The translations under genes were made by a program, and so were the position numbers. Below, piece by piece: positions 1 through 8,622 of a stretch of DNA of 64,000 nucleotides. The first letter of the stretch is position 1. Each line of letters starts with the position of its first letter. The DNA is from Porticoccaceae bacterium. Lineage in GTDB: Bacteria > Pseudomonadota > Gammaproteobacteria > Pseudomonadales > Porticoccaceae. Location: contig JAJFKC010000007.1 in the NCBI GenBank assembly GCA_021773435.1, positions 267,806 through 331,805 on the forward strand, in the 5' to 3' direction. Under the pieces are notes generated by a model. That model had not been told where the DNA came from. It ran no database searches and worked only from the letters and a program-made list of their open reading frames with translations.

Positions 1-7
1 CTATCTC

Positions 8-823
8 TCAATGACGACTCAGCGGCAACTCGGTAATCGCATACAAAGTCTCCAGCCTTATCCGCCACTGAGGTTTTCCTTTATAGGAAGACTTATAAAC
101 CCAGCCTTCTATTTCGAATGTCCGGCCCTGCCACTTAGCCACCCGATTGCGATCAAAATACTGTTGATTCTCCGGATAGATCACAGCAGTTAAACCACTA
201 CTAAAATTTATCCACCAGGCTTTTTTCAATGTGACCCGCATTACTTCTCCGCTAATACGTTGATAGCCACCTTTAATTGATACATCTCTATGCTGTCCAG
301 CTCTTAAAGTTGCCGCTTTGGTGTCGGCCCATAAACCGCGTTTATGCCATTGAGCAATTTCTTCAGCTTTTGCCAAACATTCCGCCAGGGCAATATTTGG
401 CGGGATCACTACATGGTACGCCAGGCCCTTAATTAGCAGATCCCGTTCCAAACTCAACACGCTGCCATCGGACTGTTGTTTGTAGATATGGGCGAGGTAA
501 CGATGATATTTGTCCTGAGTTTCTATGTCCGTATAAATGAGTGTCTTACCGTCGATAGCGAGAAAATCTTCCACAGCATTTTTCGCCTGCCTGGCAAATT
601 TCTGATTCGGCGCGCCATCGAGGCCTAATTCTGGCGTATTGATGCTAAGCAGGCGCACCCGTCGACCATCTTCCAGGCGCACCGTATCGCCGTCATAGAC
701 ATGAGCCACTGTCACCACCTGCACCATGCCTTTTGGGACACAATCAAGAACCCGGCCATGGGTTGGCAAGCCTGGAATAAGTATCGAAAGTAACAATGCT
801 ACGGGGGGAAAAATACGTCCCAT
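8..823 (-). CDS. Exported thermonuclease-like (SNase-fold) protein
   Basis: This is a staphylococcal-nuclease-fold protein. The N-terminal third carries the family core (HVYDGDTVRLEDGRRVRLL followed by INTPELG), and a later RGLW stretch is also typical of TNase-like proteins. I start it at the ATG at 823 because the following residues form a hydrophobic export signal (FPPVALLLSILIPGL); the frame is open 29 codons further up to 910. The protein is 271 residues, longer than the bare nuclease domain, and the C-terminal roughly 90 residues are an extension (KAWWINFSSGLTAVIYPENQ) that could be a nucleic-acid or cell-surface module. It probably acts on nucleic acid outside the cytoplasm, but activity is inferred from fold only. 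It stands beside rpmE on the same strand with about 125 bp between them. Confidence 0.8.
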   Translation of the reverse strand: MGRIFPPVALLLSILIPGLPTHGRVLDCVPKGMVQVVTVAHVYDGDTVRLEDGRRVRLLSINTPELGLDGAPNQKFARQAKNAVEDFLAIDGKTLIYTDIETQDKYHRYLAHIYKQQSDGSVLSLERDLLIKGLAYHVVIPPNIALAECLAKAEEIAQWHKRGLWADTKAATLRAGQHRDVSIKGGYQRISGEVMRVTLKKAWWINFSSGLTAVIYPENQQYFDRNRVAKWQGRTFEIEGWVYKSSYKGKPQWRIRLETLYAITELPLSRH

Positions 824-948
824 AAAAATATGGCCTACAAGAGTCCGACCCATATAAAATGCGCCGAGGGCAAAGACCCTGAGCGCATTTTTTGTACCTT
901 GCATAGCCAACGGCTTTACATGGTGACTATTTACCCGCTAATCAGTAG

Positions 949-1167
949 CTATTTCTTCCCGCTGCTGATACTGCCAAAGCGTTTATTGAAGCGGTCAATA
1001 CGGCCACCGGCATCCGCTGCTTTTTGCTTGCCAGTGTAGAATGGATGGCATTGAGAGCATACATCAAGGTGCATCTCTTCAACCCGCGTGGAGCCGACCT
1101 CGATCACGTTACCGCAACTGCATGTAGCGGTTAATTTGCCATAGCTTGGATGGATTTCAGCTCTCAT
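949..1167 (-). CDS. rpmE: 50S ribosomal protein L31, zinc-binding form
   Basis: The 72-residue product is a standard L31, the small zinc-containing protein of the large ribosomal subunit that bridges to the small subunit. Two cysteines in CSCG near residue 16 and two in CSQC near residue 37, followed by HPFYTGKQ, make up the zinc-binding (C+) form, so this copy is not the zinc-independent paralogue. A purine-rich ribosome site (AAAAGG) lies just ahead of the ATG. The gene is divergent from priA, the same arrangement as in many gammaproteobacteria. Confidence 0.97.
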   Translation of the reverse strand: MRAEIHPSYGKLTATCSCGNVIEVGSTRVEEMHLDVCSQCHPFYTGKQKAADAGGRIDRFNKRFGSISSGKK

Positions 1168-1497
1168 TTGGATACCTTTTAATTTGGTGCTGTCTTTTTT
1201 CGTAATGTCGTTTTTGGCAAAGCCTTTTGCTACTGATCGTCTAACGAGGTACCTTTTTAACTTAACACAGCACCTGTTTCACTTAACGTAGTACCCGTTT
1301 CACTTAACATAGTACCCGTTTCACTTAACACTTAACGTAGTACGCGTTTAACTAAGTACCACTACCAAGCTAGACTGTACTCAACAATTTTTACCTGGCA
1401 ATTTATCCGACATCTGTCAGCCATTTAATAGACAATATATGCCCCAGCTAACAAGATCGCGCATACTACCAGAAAGTAATCAGGTTTCAAGACGTTA
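1168..1497. other. rpmE-priA divergent spacer
   Basis: This 330 bp gap must hold the promoters of both rpmE and priA. Its centre is a degenerate 21 bp tandem repeat (see the repeat at 1260-1350). I see no ORF with coding character and no structured RNA that I recognise. Confidence 0.6.
1260..1350. repeat. 21 bp tandem repeat, about four copies
   Basis: Units start with ACTTAAC and continue as variants of RTAGTACCCGTTTC. Copies lie at 1260-1280, 1281-1301 and 1302-1322, then a 7 bp partial unit (1323-1329), then a copy at 1330-1350. Bases at 1240-1259 look like a further decayed copy. The copies are directly abutting with no spacers, so this is not CRISPR. Confidence 0.9.
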
Positions 1498-3723
1498 GTG
1501 AACAATTCCCCCCATCCTGCCAACCTGATTTATCAGGTGGCTATCCCCTCGCCTCTGCGTCGTTTGTTTGACTATTTGCCGTTAGTAAGCGATGCGGCTG
1601 AACAGCAGGTAGCTGAGCCAGGCATGCGCGTTCAAGTATCTTTTGGTAAGCGCAAGGTCATCGGCGTTATCATCGCAGTTAACTCTGATAGCAATTTGCC
1701 TTTAGATAAACTTAAAGCCGTGTCTGCCGTGCTGGATACCGAGCCGGTATTCTCGACCAGCCTGCTCGCTTTATTACGTTGGGCCGCCAGCTATTATCAC
1801 GCCCCGTTAGGCGAGGTGCTCGCCGCCGCTTTACCCACAGCACTGCGTCAGGGCAAAGCGCTGCCCACTGAGCAATGGTGGCGATTAACTCAGCATGGTA
1901 AAGGACTCCCGGAAGGTGCTTTAAAGCGCGCGCCGCGCCAGGCAGAATTAATCAATCTTTTGCAGCAAGGCGAACACAGCCATAAACAATTGCTCGCCGA
2001 TGGTATAGGTACGACGAATCTGCGCACCCTGGCGAAAAAGAATCTTATCAAAAGCTATCAGCAAAACCTTCACGCGGAACCATTCGCCACCGATAAATTG
2101 CTCAATGAACAACCCTTAGCTCTCTCATCCGATCAGGAGATTGCTCTCAACACTCTCGACTTACAGAGCTATCACAGCTACCTGCTGGAAGGGGAAACCG
2201 GCAGCGGCAAGACCGAAGTTTATCTACAGGCGATCGCCAGGGTGCTAAGTGAGGGGCGCCAGGCTCTGGTGTTAATTCCGGAAATAAGTCTTACCCCCCA
2301 AACCCTACAGCGCTTTCAAAGCCGCTTTAATTGCGCCATTGCTGTTATCCATTCTGGTTTAAGCGATGGCGAGCGTTTAAATGCCTGGTGCGCTGCGGCT
2401 AATGGCAGCGCGGGTATTATTATCGGCACGCGCTCTGCCGTGTTCACCCCGCTGTTAAGGCCGGGCATTATTATTATCGATGAAGAACACGATGCCTCGT
2501 TCAAGCAGCAAGATGGCTTTCGTTATTCTGCCCGCGATGTTGCTGTCATGCGGGCAATGCGCGAGCGCATACCCATTATGCTCGGCACCGCAACACCTTC
2601 GCTTGAAAGTCTGTACAACTCTCGGCAAGGTCGTTACCAACATCTACAATTACGTGGTCGACCTGGCCCTGCCCGTCAACCGACCTGGCAACTGGTTGAT
2701 ATTCGCAAATTACAGTTAACGACTGGGTTTTCCAAGCCCGTCATCGCCGCCATGGAGCAGGCGCTTACTGAGGGCAATCAAGTATTGGTGTTTTTGAACC
2801 GCCGAGGCTACGCCCCGACCTTGATGTGCCACGACTGCGCGTGGGTTGCCGACTGTAAACATTGCGATGCACGGCTGACTTTTCATCAGCACAACGCCCA
2901 GCTCCGCTGCCACCATTGTGGCCACCGGGAAGGGGCGCCGTCTTCCTGCCCGCACTGCCGCAGCGATCAGTTACAATATTTAGGTCAGGGCACAGAGCGC
3001 GCCGAAGCCACTTTGGAAGCACTGTTCCCCGGGGTTCAGGTGCTACGCGTCGACCGAGATACCACTCGCCGCAAAGATGCTATGTCGAATGTGGTCACCA
3101 AAATTCAAACCGGTAAACCCTGTATCTTGATCGGCACGCAAATGCTGGCGAAGGGTCATCACTTTCCCGGCGTTACTCTGGTGGTGGTGTTAGATGCCGA
3201 CAGCGGTCTATTTTCTCCAGACTTTCGCGCCACTGAAAGGCTTGGCCAGTTAGTAACACAGGTAGCCGGACGCGCTGGACGAGGTGATACACCAGGGCGA
3301 GTCATGATGCAAAGTCATTACAGCGAACACCCCCTGCTCACCTTACTTGCCCAAAACAAATACCCGGAATTTGCGGAACGGCTCTGCGCTGAACGACAAT
3401 TTACTAACATGCCGCCCTACGCCAATCTGGCCGTGGTACGTGCAGAAGCAATTTCGGCATTTGACGCTAACTTGTTGTTGGAAGAAGTCAGAAAATATTG
3501 TGAGGCTGCTATCGCTAGCAATCCATCACATCGCTACCTGGGGCCATATCCGGCAGCCCTTGAACGCCGCAACAAACGCTACCGATATCAGCTGCAGATC
3601 ATTGCCGAGCAGCGGCAATCATTGCATAACCTACTCAGCCAACTGAGCACCTGGCTGGAAACCCATCCGAGCGCCCGGAAAGTACGATGGTCTCTGGACG
3701 TAGACCCTCAGGATATGACATAA
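1498..3723 (+). CDS. priA: Primosomal replication-restart helicase PriA
   Basis: PriA is the superfamily 2 helicase that recognises stalled forks and reloads the replicative helicase. The 741-residue length is normal for the family. The N-terminal 3'-DNA-binding domain comes first, then Walker A (GETGSGKT, about residues 232-239), the DEEH box near 328, and the cysteine-rich zinc insertion (CHDC, CKHC, CHHC, CPHC) around 443-485, followed by the helicase C domain with VAGRAGR. The start is GTG; no ATG fits the conserved N-terminus and the ribosome site is weak. It is followed at 173 bp by a SPOR-domain gene, as in other gammaproteobacteria. Confidence 0.97.
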   Translation: MNNSPHPANLIYQVAIPSPLRRLFDYLPLVSDAAEQQVAEPGMRVQVSFGKRKVIGVIIAVNSDSNLPLDKLKAVSAVLDTEPVFSTSLLALLRWAASYYHAPLGEVLAAALPTALRQGKALPTEQWWRLTQHGKGLPEGALKRAPRQAELINLLQQGEHSHKQLLADGIGTTNLRTLAKKNLIKSYQQNLHAEPFATDKLLNEQPLALSSDQEIALNTLDLQSYHSYLLEGETGSGKTEVYLQAIARVLSEGRQALVLIPEISLTPQTLQRFQSRFNCAIAVIHSGLSDGERLNAWCAAANGSAGIIIGTRSAVFTPLLRPGIIIIDEEHDASFKQQDGFRYSARDVAVMRAMRERIPIMLGTATPSLESLYNSRQGRYQHLQLRGRPGPARQPTWQLVDIRKLQLTTGFSKPVIAAMEQALTEGNQVLVFLNRRGYAPTLMCHDCAWVADCKHCDARLTFHQHNAQLRCHHCGHREGAPSSCPHCRSDQLQYLGQGTERAEATLEALFPGVQVLRVDRDTTRRKDAMSNVVTKIQTGKPCILIGTQMLAKGHHFPGVTLVVVLDADSGLFSPDFRATERLGQLVTQVAGRAGRGDTPGRVMMQSHYSEHPLLTLLAQNKYPEFAERLCAERQFTNMPPYANLAVVRAEAISAFDANLLLEEVRKYCEAAIASNPSHRYLGPYPAALERRNKRYRYQLQIIAEQRQSLHNLLSQLSTWLETHPSARKVRWSLDVDPQDMT

Positions 3724-3896
3724 ATAATATATAATTATCATTAGCTTATAGATTTAATCTAAATTTTTATTAAGGTTTAGTGACATCCCTCATCATGTCC
3801 GTTTACAATGCTCATTCGCCGCAGCCGAGCCGTAGAAAACATTGTCTCCGAATCTGAGATATCAGGCTCATCGACCCCATATCAGACATCACAGCA

Positions 3897-4460
3897 ATGC
3901 CAGAAGATTACGCAAGCAAAGCCCAAAAAAAGCGCAAAGCGGCAACGCGTAACAATGTGCGCAAAGCGCCCGCCAGGCCGAAAGCAAGGTGGCCATGGTT
4001 AGCGAGCGGATTTGTGCTTGGCATCATGACAGTGGTGTTATTTCAACGCTGGGACAATCCGCAGCAGGATATCGTCCAGACCATTGACGACTTCGCGGGC
4101 AAAGACGCCCCTAAATCAATCAAACCCCGTTTTGATTTTTATCGCGCTTTGCGGGACGCTGAAGTAATCGCACCGGATGTAGAACAGAATCCAGTTCGCG
4201 GCAGTCATACAAATGGCGATATATTTTTGCTTCAGGTGGGTTCGTTCCGAGATACCCGCGACGCCGATAGCCTCCGCGCCCGGCTGCTGCTGCTAAACCT
4301 GGATGCCCACGTCGAAGCGGCCAGCGGTGCATCTTCTGGCACCTGGCACCGCGTTATTGTTGGCCCCTTTATTTCGCAGTCGAAACTTGCCAAGGCCCGC
4401 TCCACATTGCTGCAAAATGGCATCGATAATCTGGTGCTAAAACGGAAAGACGATAGTTAG
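3897..4460 (+). CDS. SPOR-domain cell-division protein, FtsN-like
   Basis: The 187-residue protein has a short, very basic cytoplasmic tail (KKRKAATRNNVRKAPARPKAR), one membrane helix at about 32-50, a linker, and a C-terminal SPOR domain at about 108-183 beginning IFLLQVGSFRD and containing HRVIVGPF. SPOR domains bind denuded peptidoglycan at the septum, and this topology with its position behind priA matches the small FtsN-like proteins of pseudomonad-type bacteria. Whether it is the true FtsN or another SPOR protein cannot be settled from sequence alone. Confidence 0.88.
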   Translation: MPEDYASKAQKKRKAATRNNVRKAPARPKARWPWLASGFVLGIMTVVLFQRWDNPQQDIVQTIDDFAGKDAPKSIKPRFDFYRALRDAEVIAPDVEQNPVRGSHTNGDIFLLQVGSFRDTRDADSLRARLLLLNLDAHVEAASGASSGTWHRVIVGPFISQSKLAKARSTLLQNGIDNLVLKRKDDS

Positions 4461-4545
4461 ATTTTGGTATTAGCTTTCTGATTAGATGCTCTACAATTTA
4501 AACTCATCGATTTACGCTCGTCATTTCAAATTCATTGATCCATCT

Positions 4546-5664
4546 TTAATAAACGTATCGATAAACGACACGACTTTGCACCCCCGTCAACAGTTCGTAG
4601 GCAATTGTGCCTGCCATTGCTGCTACCTCTTCGACTGGCAAACCTTCGCCCCACAAAACCACATCATCACCCACGCTAGCGGTTAGCAGATCGCTTAGAT
4701 CGACGGCAATATAATCCATCGACACGCGACCGACCAAAGCAGCGCGCTTACCAGCGACCAATACCGGCGTACCATTCCGAGCATGACGGGGATAACCGTC
4801 GCCATAGCCCACCGCGACAACACCAATCCTCGCTCCGTTTTCGGATCGCCACTGCTGACCATAACCCACCGATTCTCCAGCACCGACATCCCTGATTTCG
4901 ATCAAACGCGAACGCAAGGTCATCACGGGTGCGAGATCACTCTCAACGACAGTAGAGTTTCCAAGAGGATTTGCGCCATATAACATAATACCTGGCCGCA
5001 CCCAGTCGTAATGCGTGTTGGGGTGATACATCACGGCCGCTGAATTTGCGAGGCTTATAGACACCTTGAATTCAGCTACTGCTTTTGCAACCTCCGCAGA
5101 CTTTTCTTGCTCGACTACCTGATTAAAAACCGCGAGCTGCCGTTCCGTCATACCATTGTCAAGCTCATCGGCGCAGGCAAAATGGCTCATCAATATTAAT
5201 TCGTGGACTTTACCGCTCTTTATTAAGGCATGCCTGGCAGGGCCAAAAGCCTGGGGAGAAAAACCCAGACGATGCATGCCAGTATCCATCTTTAACCACA
5301 CAACTATTTGCTTAGCATCAGCAAATTTAGTGGCTAAAAAACTATCAAGCTGCTGCTGGTTGTGAATCACCACCTGCAAATCATAGTGCTCCACATCCTG
5401 CCATTCGCAAGGAGCAAACACTCCTCCTAGCAAGACCACGGGTTTGACTACACCGGACTCCCGCAATTCAACTGCCTCGGTCAGGCTGGCTACGCCAAAG
5501 GCATCGGTATTGCTTAAGGCATTGGCGACGGCTTCAGCGCCATGACCGTAAGCATTGGCTTTAACAACCACCATCACCCGCGCGTCCACCGCCGCCTTTT
5601 TGGCCAGGGCAAGATTTTTGCGAATATTGGTCAGATTAATAACAGCTTCGACAGGGCGATTCAT
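4546..5664 (-). CDS. alr: Alanine racemase
   Basis: This PLP enzyme interconverts L- and D-alanine for peptidoglycan. The PLP lysine is K35 in VVKANAYGHG; the second catalytic region shows SVGYGQQW and GYGDGYPR in the C-terminal half. At 372 residues it is full length for a fold-type III racemase. It could be the biosynthetic (Alr) or the catabolic (DadX) form; there is no dadA neighbour, so the biosynthetic reading is preferred. It is convergent with the SPOR gene and divergent from the glutaryl-CoA dehydrogenase gene. Confidence 0.95.
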   Translation of the reverse strand: MNRPVEAVINLTNIRKNLALAKKAAVDARVMVVVKANAYGHGAEAVANALSNTDAFGVASLTEAVELRESGVVKPVVLLGGVFAPCEWQDVEHYDLQVVIHNQQQLDSFLATKFADAKQIVVWLKMDTGMHRLGFSPQAFGPARHALIKSGKVHELILMSHFACADELDNGMTERQLAVFNQVVEQEKSAEVAKAVAEFKVSISLANSAAVMYHPNTHYDWVRPGIMLYGANPLGNSTVVESDLAPVMTLRSRLIEIRDVGAGESVGYGQQWRSENGARIGVVAVGYGDGYPRHARNGTPVLVAGKRAALVGRVSMDYIAVDLSDLLTASVGDDVVLWGEGLPVEEVAAMAGTIAYELLTGVQSRVVYRYVY

Positions 5665-5817
5665 AAATTACACATAACGGGCGAAAGAAAAGTATTGTGT
5701 CGGGCTGCCGATGCATACGCAAGCCACAGGCATAACAGCCTGGCTGCCAGGTAGCCTTTGTTTGCACAAGCGGTAACGGTATAGTGCGCGCTCAATTTTT
5801 CTTGCGTGGAGATTCCT

Positions 5818-6999
5818 ATGGCTAGCGACTGGGGCACATTTAACTGGCAGGATCCTTTCCTGATCGAACAGTTACTCAGCGAAGAAGAGCGCTTGATCAT
5901 GGCTAGCGCTCGACAATATGCCCAGGAAAAATTATTGCCCCGTGTCCAGAATGCTTTTCGCGAGGAGCACACCGACCGAGAAATTTTCAACGAGATGGGT
6001 GCATTAGGTCTGCTCGGCTCGACCATTGATGGCTACGGTTGCCCCGGCGTGAATTATGTCAGCTACGGATTGATCGCCCGTGAAGTGGAACGTGTGGATT
6101 CAGGCTACCGCTCCATGATGAGCGTGCAATCCAGTTTGGTGATGTACCCCATTTACACCTATGGCACCGAAGCGCAGCGAGAAAAGTATTTGCCCAGACT
6201 AGCCAGCGGCGAATGGGTCGGCTGCTTCGGATTGACCGAGCCAGATCATGGCTCTGACCCAGGCGGCATGCTCAGCCGCGCCAAATCGGTCAATGGCGGT
6301 TATTCGCTGACCGGCACAAAGATGTGGATCAGCAACTCCCCCATCGCCGATGTGTTTGTGGTTTGGGCAAAAACGGATAATGGCGATATTCGTGGTTTTG
6401 TACTGGAAAAAGGCATGCAAGGCTTATCGGCGCCGAAGATAGAAGGCAAGCTGGCCTTGCGCGCCTCGATAACCGGCGAAATTGTCATGGATGAAGTCTT
6501 TGTTTCAGAAGATCACTTGCTGCCCAACGTTAAAGGCTTAAAGGGTCCTTTCGGTTGTCTGAACAGCGCAAGACTCGGAATTTCCTGGGGTGCCCTGGGG
6601 GCTGCTGAGACCTGCTGGCATGCGGCCCGGGAATACACCCTGGATCGGAATCAGTTCGGCCGACCGCTGGCAGCCAATCAGCTGATTCAAATGAAACTGG
6701 CCAATATGCAAACTGAGATCAATCTGGGCCTGCTCGGCTCACTGCAGGCAACTCGCTTAAAAGATCAAGGTCTGCTGGCACCAGAATTAATATCGATGAT
6801 GAAGCGCAACAACTGCTCGAAATCCCTCGATATTGCGCGCCAGGCTCGGGATATGCTCGGCGGCAATGGGATCTCTGATGAGTATCCGGTAATGCGTCAT
6901 ATGGTTAATCTCGAAGTGGTCAATACCTACGAAGGCACGGCGGATATTCACGCCTTGATTCTTGGCCGTGCACAAACGGGTATTCAGGCTTTTTTCTGA
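5818..6999 (+). CDS. gcdH: Glutaryl-CoA dehydrogenase
   Basis: This FAD enzyme oxidises and decarboxylates glutaryl-CoA to crotonyl-CoA and CO2. Across the acyl-CoA dehydrogenase fold the hallmark stretches are [14 protein letters not shown] (FAD/substrate loop), [18 protein letters not shown], and the catalytic glutamate of [15 protein letters not shown] near residue 372. I place the start at the ATG at 5818 because GGAG lies at 5808-5811; the frame is open from a GTG at 5806. Glutaryl-CoA arises from lysine and tryptophan breakdown and also from pimeloyl-CoA, which fits the ring-cleavage genes at 54-62 kb. It abuts a convergent VOC gene with one base between the stops. Confidence 0.94.
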   Translation: MASDWGTFNWQDPFLIEQLLSEEERLIMASARQYAQEKLLPRVQNAFREEHTDREIFNEMGALGLLGSTIDGYGCPGVNYVSYGLIAREVERVDSGYRSMMSVQSSLVMYPIYTYGTEAQREKYLPRLASGEWVGCFGLTEPDHGSDPGGMLSRAKSVNGGYSLTGTKMWISNSPIADVFVVWAKTDNGDIRGFVLEKGMQGLSAPKIEGKLALRASITGEIVMDEVFVSEDHLLPNVKGLKGPFGCLNSARLGISWGALGAAETCWHAAREYTLDRNQFGRPLAANQLIQMKLANMQTEINLGLLGSLQATRLKDQGLLAPELISMMKRNNCSKSLDIARQARDMLGGNGISDEYPVMRHMVNLEVVNTYEGTADIHALILGRAQTGIQAFF

Positions 7000-7000
7000 C

Positions 7001-7432
7001 TTATTCCGTTGCTGTAGTTTTTAGTTCTTCAGCCCCCGGCCCGAGTGGTTGCCCATAGCTAAACTCCACATAGTTGCCGTTGGGATCGCGTAAACCACAG
7101 TAATAACCTACCGGATAAGGCTCCTCCCTCGGTGGCCATACCAAACAGTCCACATGGTCGGCCGCAGCGGCAATTTTATCCACGTGCTCTCGACTAGCCA
7201 AGGCGAAACCAAAGTGGCGGTAATCCTTATCAGGAAGTCTTAGATCTTTGCCGCCCTCCATCATCACGAAAATAAAATCTCGTTCTCGACCCGATTCTGC
7301 CATCCAGACAATTCGTTGGGTTCCAGCAACACGTTGATGCACCACCGCCATCTCACAGAAGGTCTGATAGAAGTTTATACAGGCATCGAGATCGGAAACA
7401 TGCAATGCAATATGGGTGATACGTGGTTTCAC
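7001..7432 (-). CDS. VOC-superfamily (glyoxalase/dioxygenase fold) protein
   Basis: A single-domain vicinal-oxygen-chelate protein of 143 residues. The paired beta-alpha-beta-beta-beta modules are visible: THIALHVSDLDACINFYQ at the start, RHFGFALASREHVDKI in the middle and GLRDPNGNYVEFSYGQ at the end, supplying probable metal ligands (His, His, Glu). Substrate is unknown; members include glyoxalase I, methylmalonyl-CoA epimerase and ring-cleavage dioxygenases. It lies 42 bp downstream of the acyltransferase gene on the same strand and probably shares its transcript. Confidence 0.85.
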   Translation of the reverse strand: MKPRITHIALHVSDLDACINFYQTFCEMAVVHQRVAGTQRIVWMAESGRERDFIFVMMEGGKDLRLPDKDYRHFGFALASREHVDKIAAAADHVDCLVWPPREEPYPVGYYCGLRDPNGNYVEFSYGQPLGPGAEELKTTATE

Positions 7433-7474
7433 GATGGCGACTCCGATGCCCTGGGGGCCCCTGAAATTAACATC

Positions 7475-8059
7475 TTACGAATTTTTGGGTGTCACCTGAG
7501 CATACAAGTTCTGAATATGATCGATGTCGGCATCCATATTATCACTGGGAATCATCACCTCCCCCAGGTGAATCACCTTGTCACCATAATCAATCGTCGT
7601 GATCAACAAGCGTGTATCGGACATTGACGCAATTCTCAAAAACCCGGTTTTTAAACGACCAACTTTGCTGCGCGTGCCTTCAGGTGTGATGATCAACGCC
7701 ATCGTACCCGCCTCGCGAATTTTACCCGCTACCTGTTTGGCAATGCCCTGGGGGTTAGAGCGGTCTATCGAGATGCCACCCAGCCAATACATCAGGCGAG
7801 TCAACGGTTGCTTGAATAAAGTATTTTTGCCGAGCCAATGAATATCGACATTCATCGCCAGAGCAGCAGACAAGCCATAAACGAAATCCCAGTTAGAAGT
7901 GTGAGGACCAGTGACAAAAATAAAACGCTCTACCCCGGGCACAGCACCAGTGACTCGCCATCCTTTTGAGCGCAAAAAAAGCTCCGCAAGCTTACAAGTA
8001 ATTGCCGCTCTCTGGCCCCGGTGCTGATCAGGAACGACTGGAAATGGCGCTTTGGTCAT
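7475..8059 (-). CDS. 1-acyl-glycerol-phosphate acyltransferase-family protein (PlsC-like)
   Basis: The 194-residue protein has the acyltransferase HX4D box as PHTSNWD (residues about 52-58) and the PEGTRS box further on. It is shorter than PlsC and lacks an obvious N-terminal membrane helix, resembling the small stand-alone acyltransferases of uncertain acceptor found in gammaproteobacteria. A role in lipid acylation is a family inference. It heads a two-gene unit with the VOC gene. Confidence 0.85.
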   Translation of the reverse strand: MTKAPFPVVPDQHRGQRAAITCKLAELFLRSKGWRVTGAVPGVERFIFVTGPHTSNWDFVYGLSAALAMNVDIHWLGKNTLFKQPLTRLMYWLGGISIDRSNPQGIAKQVAGKIREAGTMALIITPEGTRSKVGRLKTGFLRIASMSDTRLLITTIDYGDKVIHLGEVMIPSDNMDADIDHIQNLYAQVTPKNS

Positions 8060-8622
8060 TTTTCTTGTCCCTCGACAAACCGAGACTCTGGTCGGATTCC
8101 AACATGCAGATTCGACTTACTTAGCATCGCCTAATTTCGCTCGTTCCTATGGCGACCCATTTCGACGGCCGTTTTAATCGCTGATCATCACTTATTAATC
8201 GATATTTAAATATCATAACAAGCCTATGATTACTAACAATTTTGCATATCTAAATTCTGATTAGACCAGGCACTTTGCGTAGTAGGCAGGTTTAGAATAC
8301 CGTACATCTCGTGCTCAGGGGTTTTGCCGGAGGCCTCGAAAGTCTGGAAATCGATAGCCGGATTCCTTGCCAGCGCCATTTTTGTCATTTTCAACCACGC
8401 TGGTTGGCCAAATTAACCTTCCGTAGAGGTAAAACTAGGTGCTATATTAGCTAAATGAATTTTTCCGGTACCCGCTGAATTCGCAGACAGGCTGGATATG
8501 CTTATTAGCAGCGCTTACCGACAACGAATAGCAGCACCAAATTGTCCAATTAGGCAGACCACACATTCTAAAATTTCTTTTATTTCAATCAATGAGCAAT
8601 TTTAACTTCTGGAGAATAAACA
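8060..8622. other. 563 bp spacer ahead of the amidohydrolase pair
   Basis: The spacer separates the divergent acyltransferase and amidohydrolase genes, so promoters of both should be here. A purine-rich ribosome site (TGGAGAA) precedes the ATG at 8623. The only coding-like stretch is a small minus-strand ORF at 8233-8388. No repeats or structured RNAs were recognised. Confidence 0.5.
8233..8388 (-). pseudogene. Possible small gene or gene remnant, 51 codons
   Basis: An open frame reads MTKMALARNPAIDF and later EASGKTPEHEMYGILNLPT, with amino-acid composition like a globular protein. The frame stays open eight codons further upstream (FGQPAWLK) to a stop, with TTG as an alternative start. No good ribosome site precedes it. 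I do not recognise the family. It could be the surviving C-terminal end of a larger decayed gene or a genuine small protein. Confidence 0.25.

Noticed and set aside
1260..1350. Repeat array that might be CRISPR
   Set aside because: The 21 bp units abut directly, with no unique spacers and no cas genes nearby.
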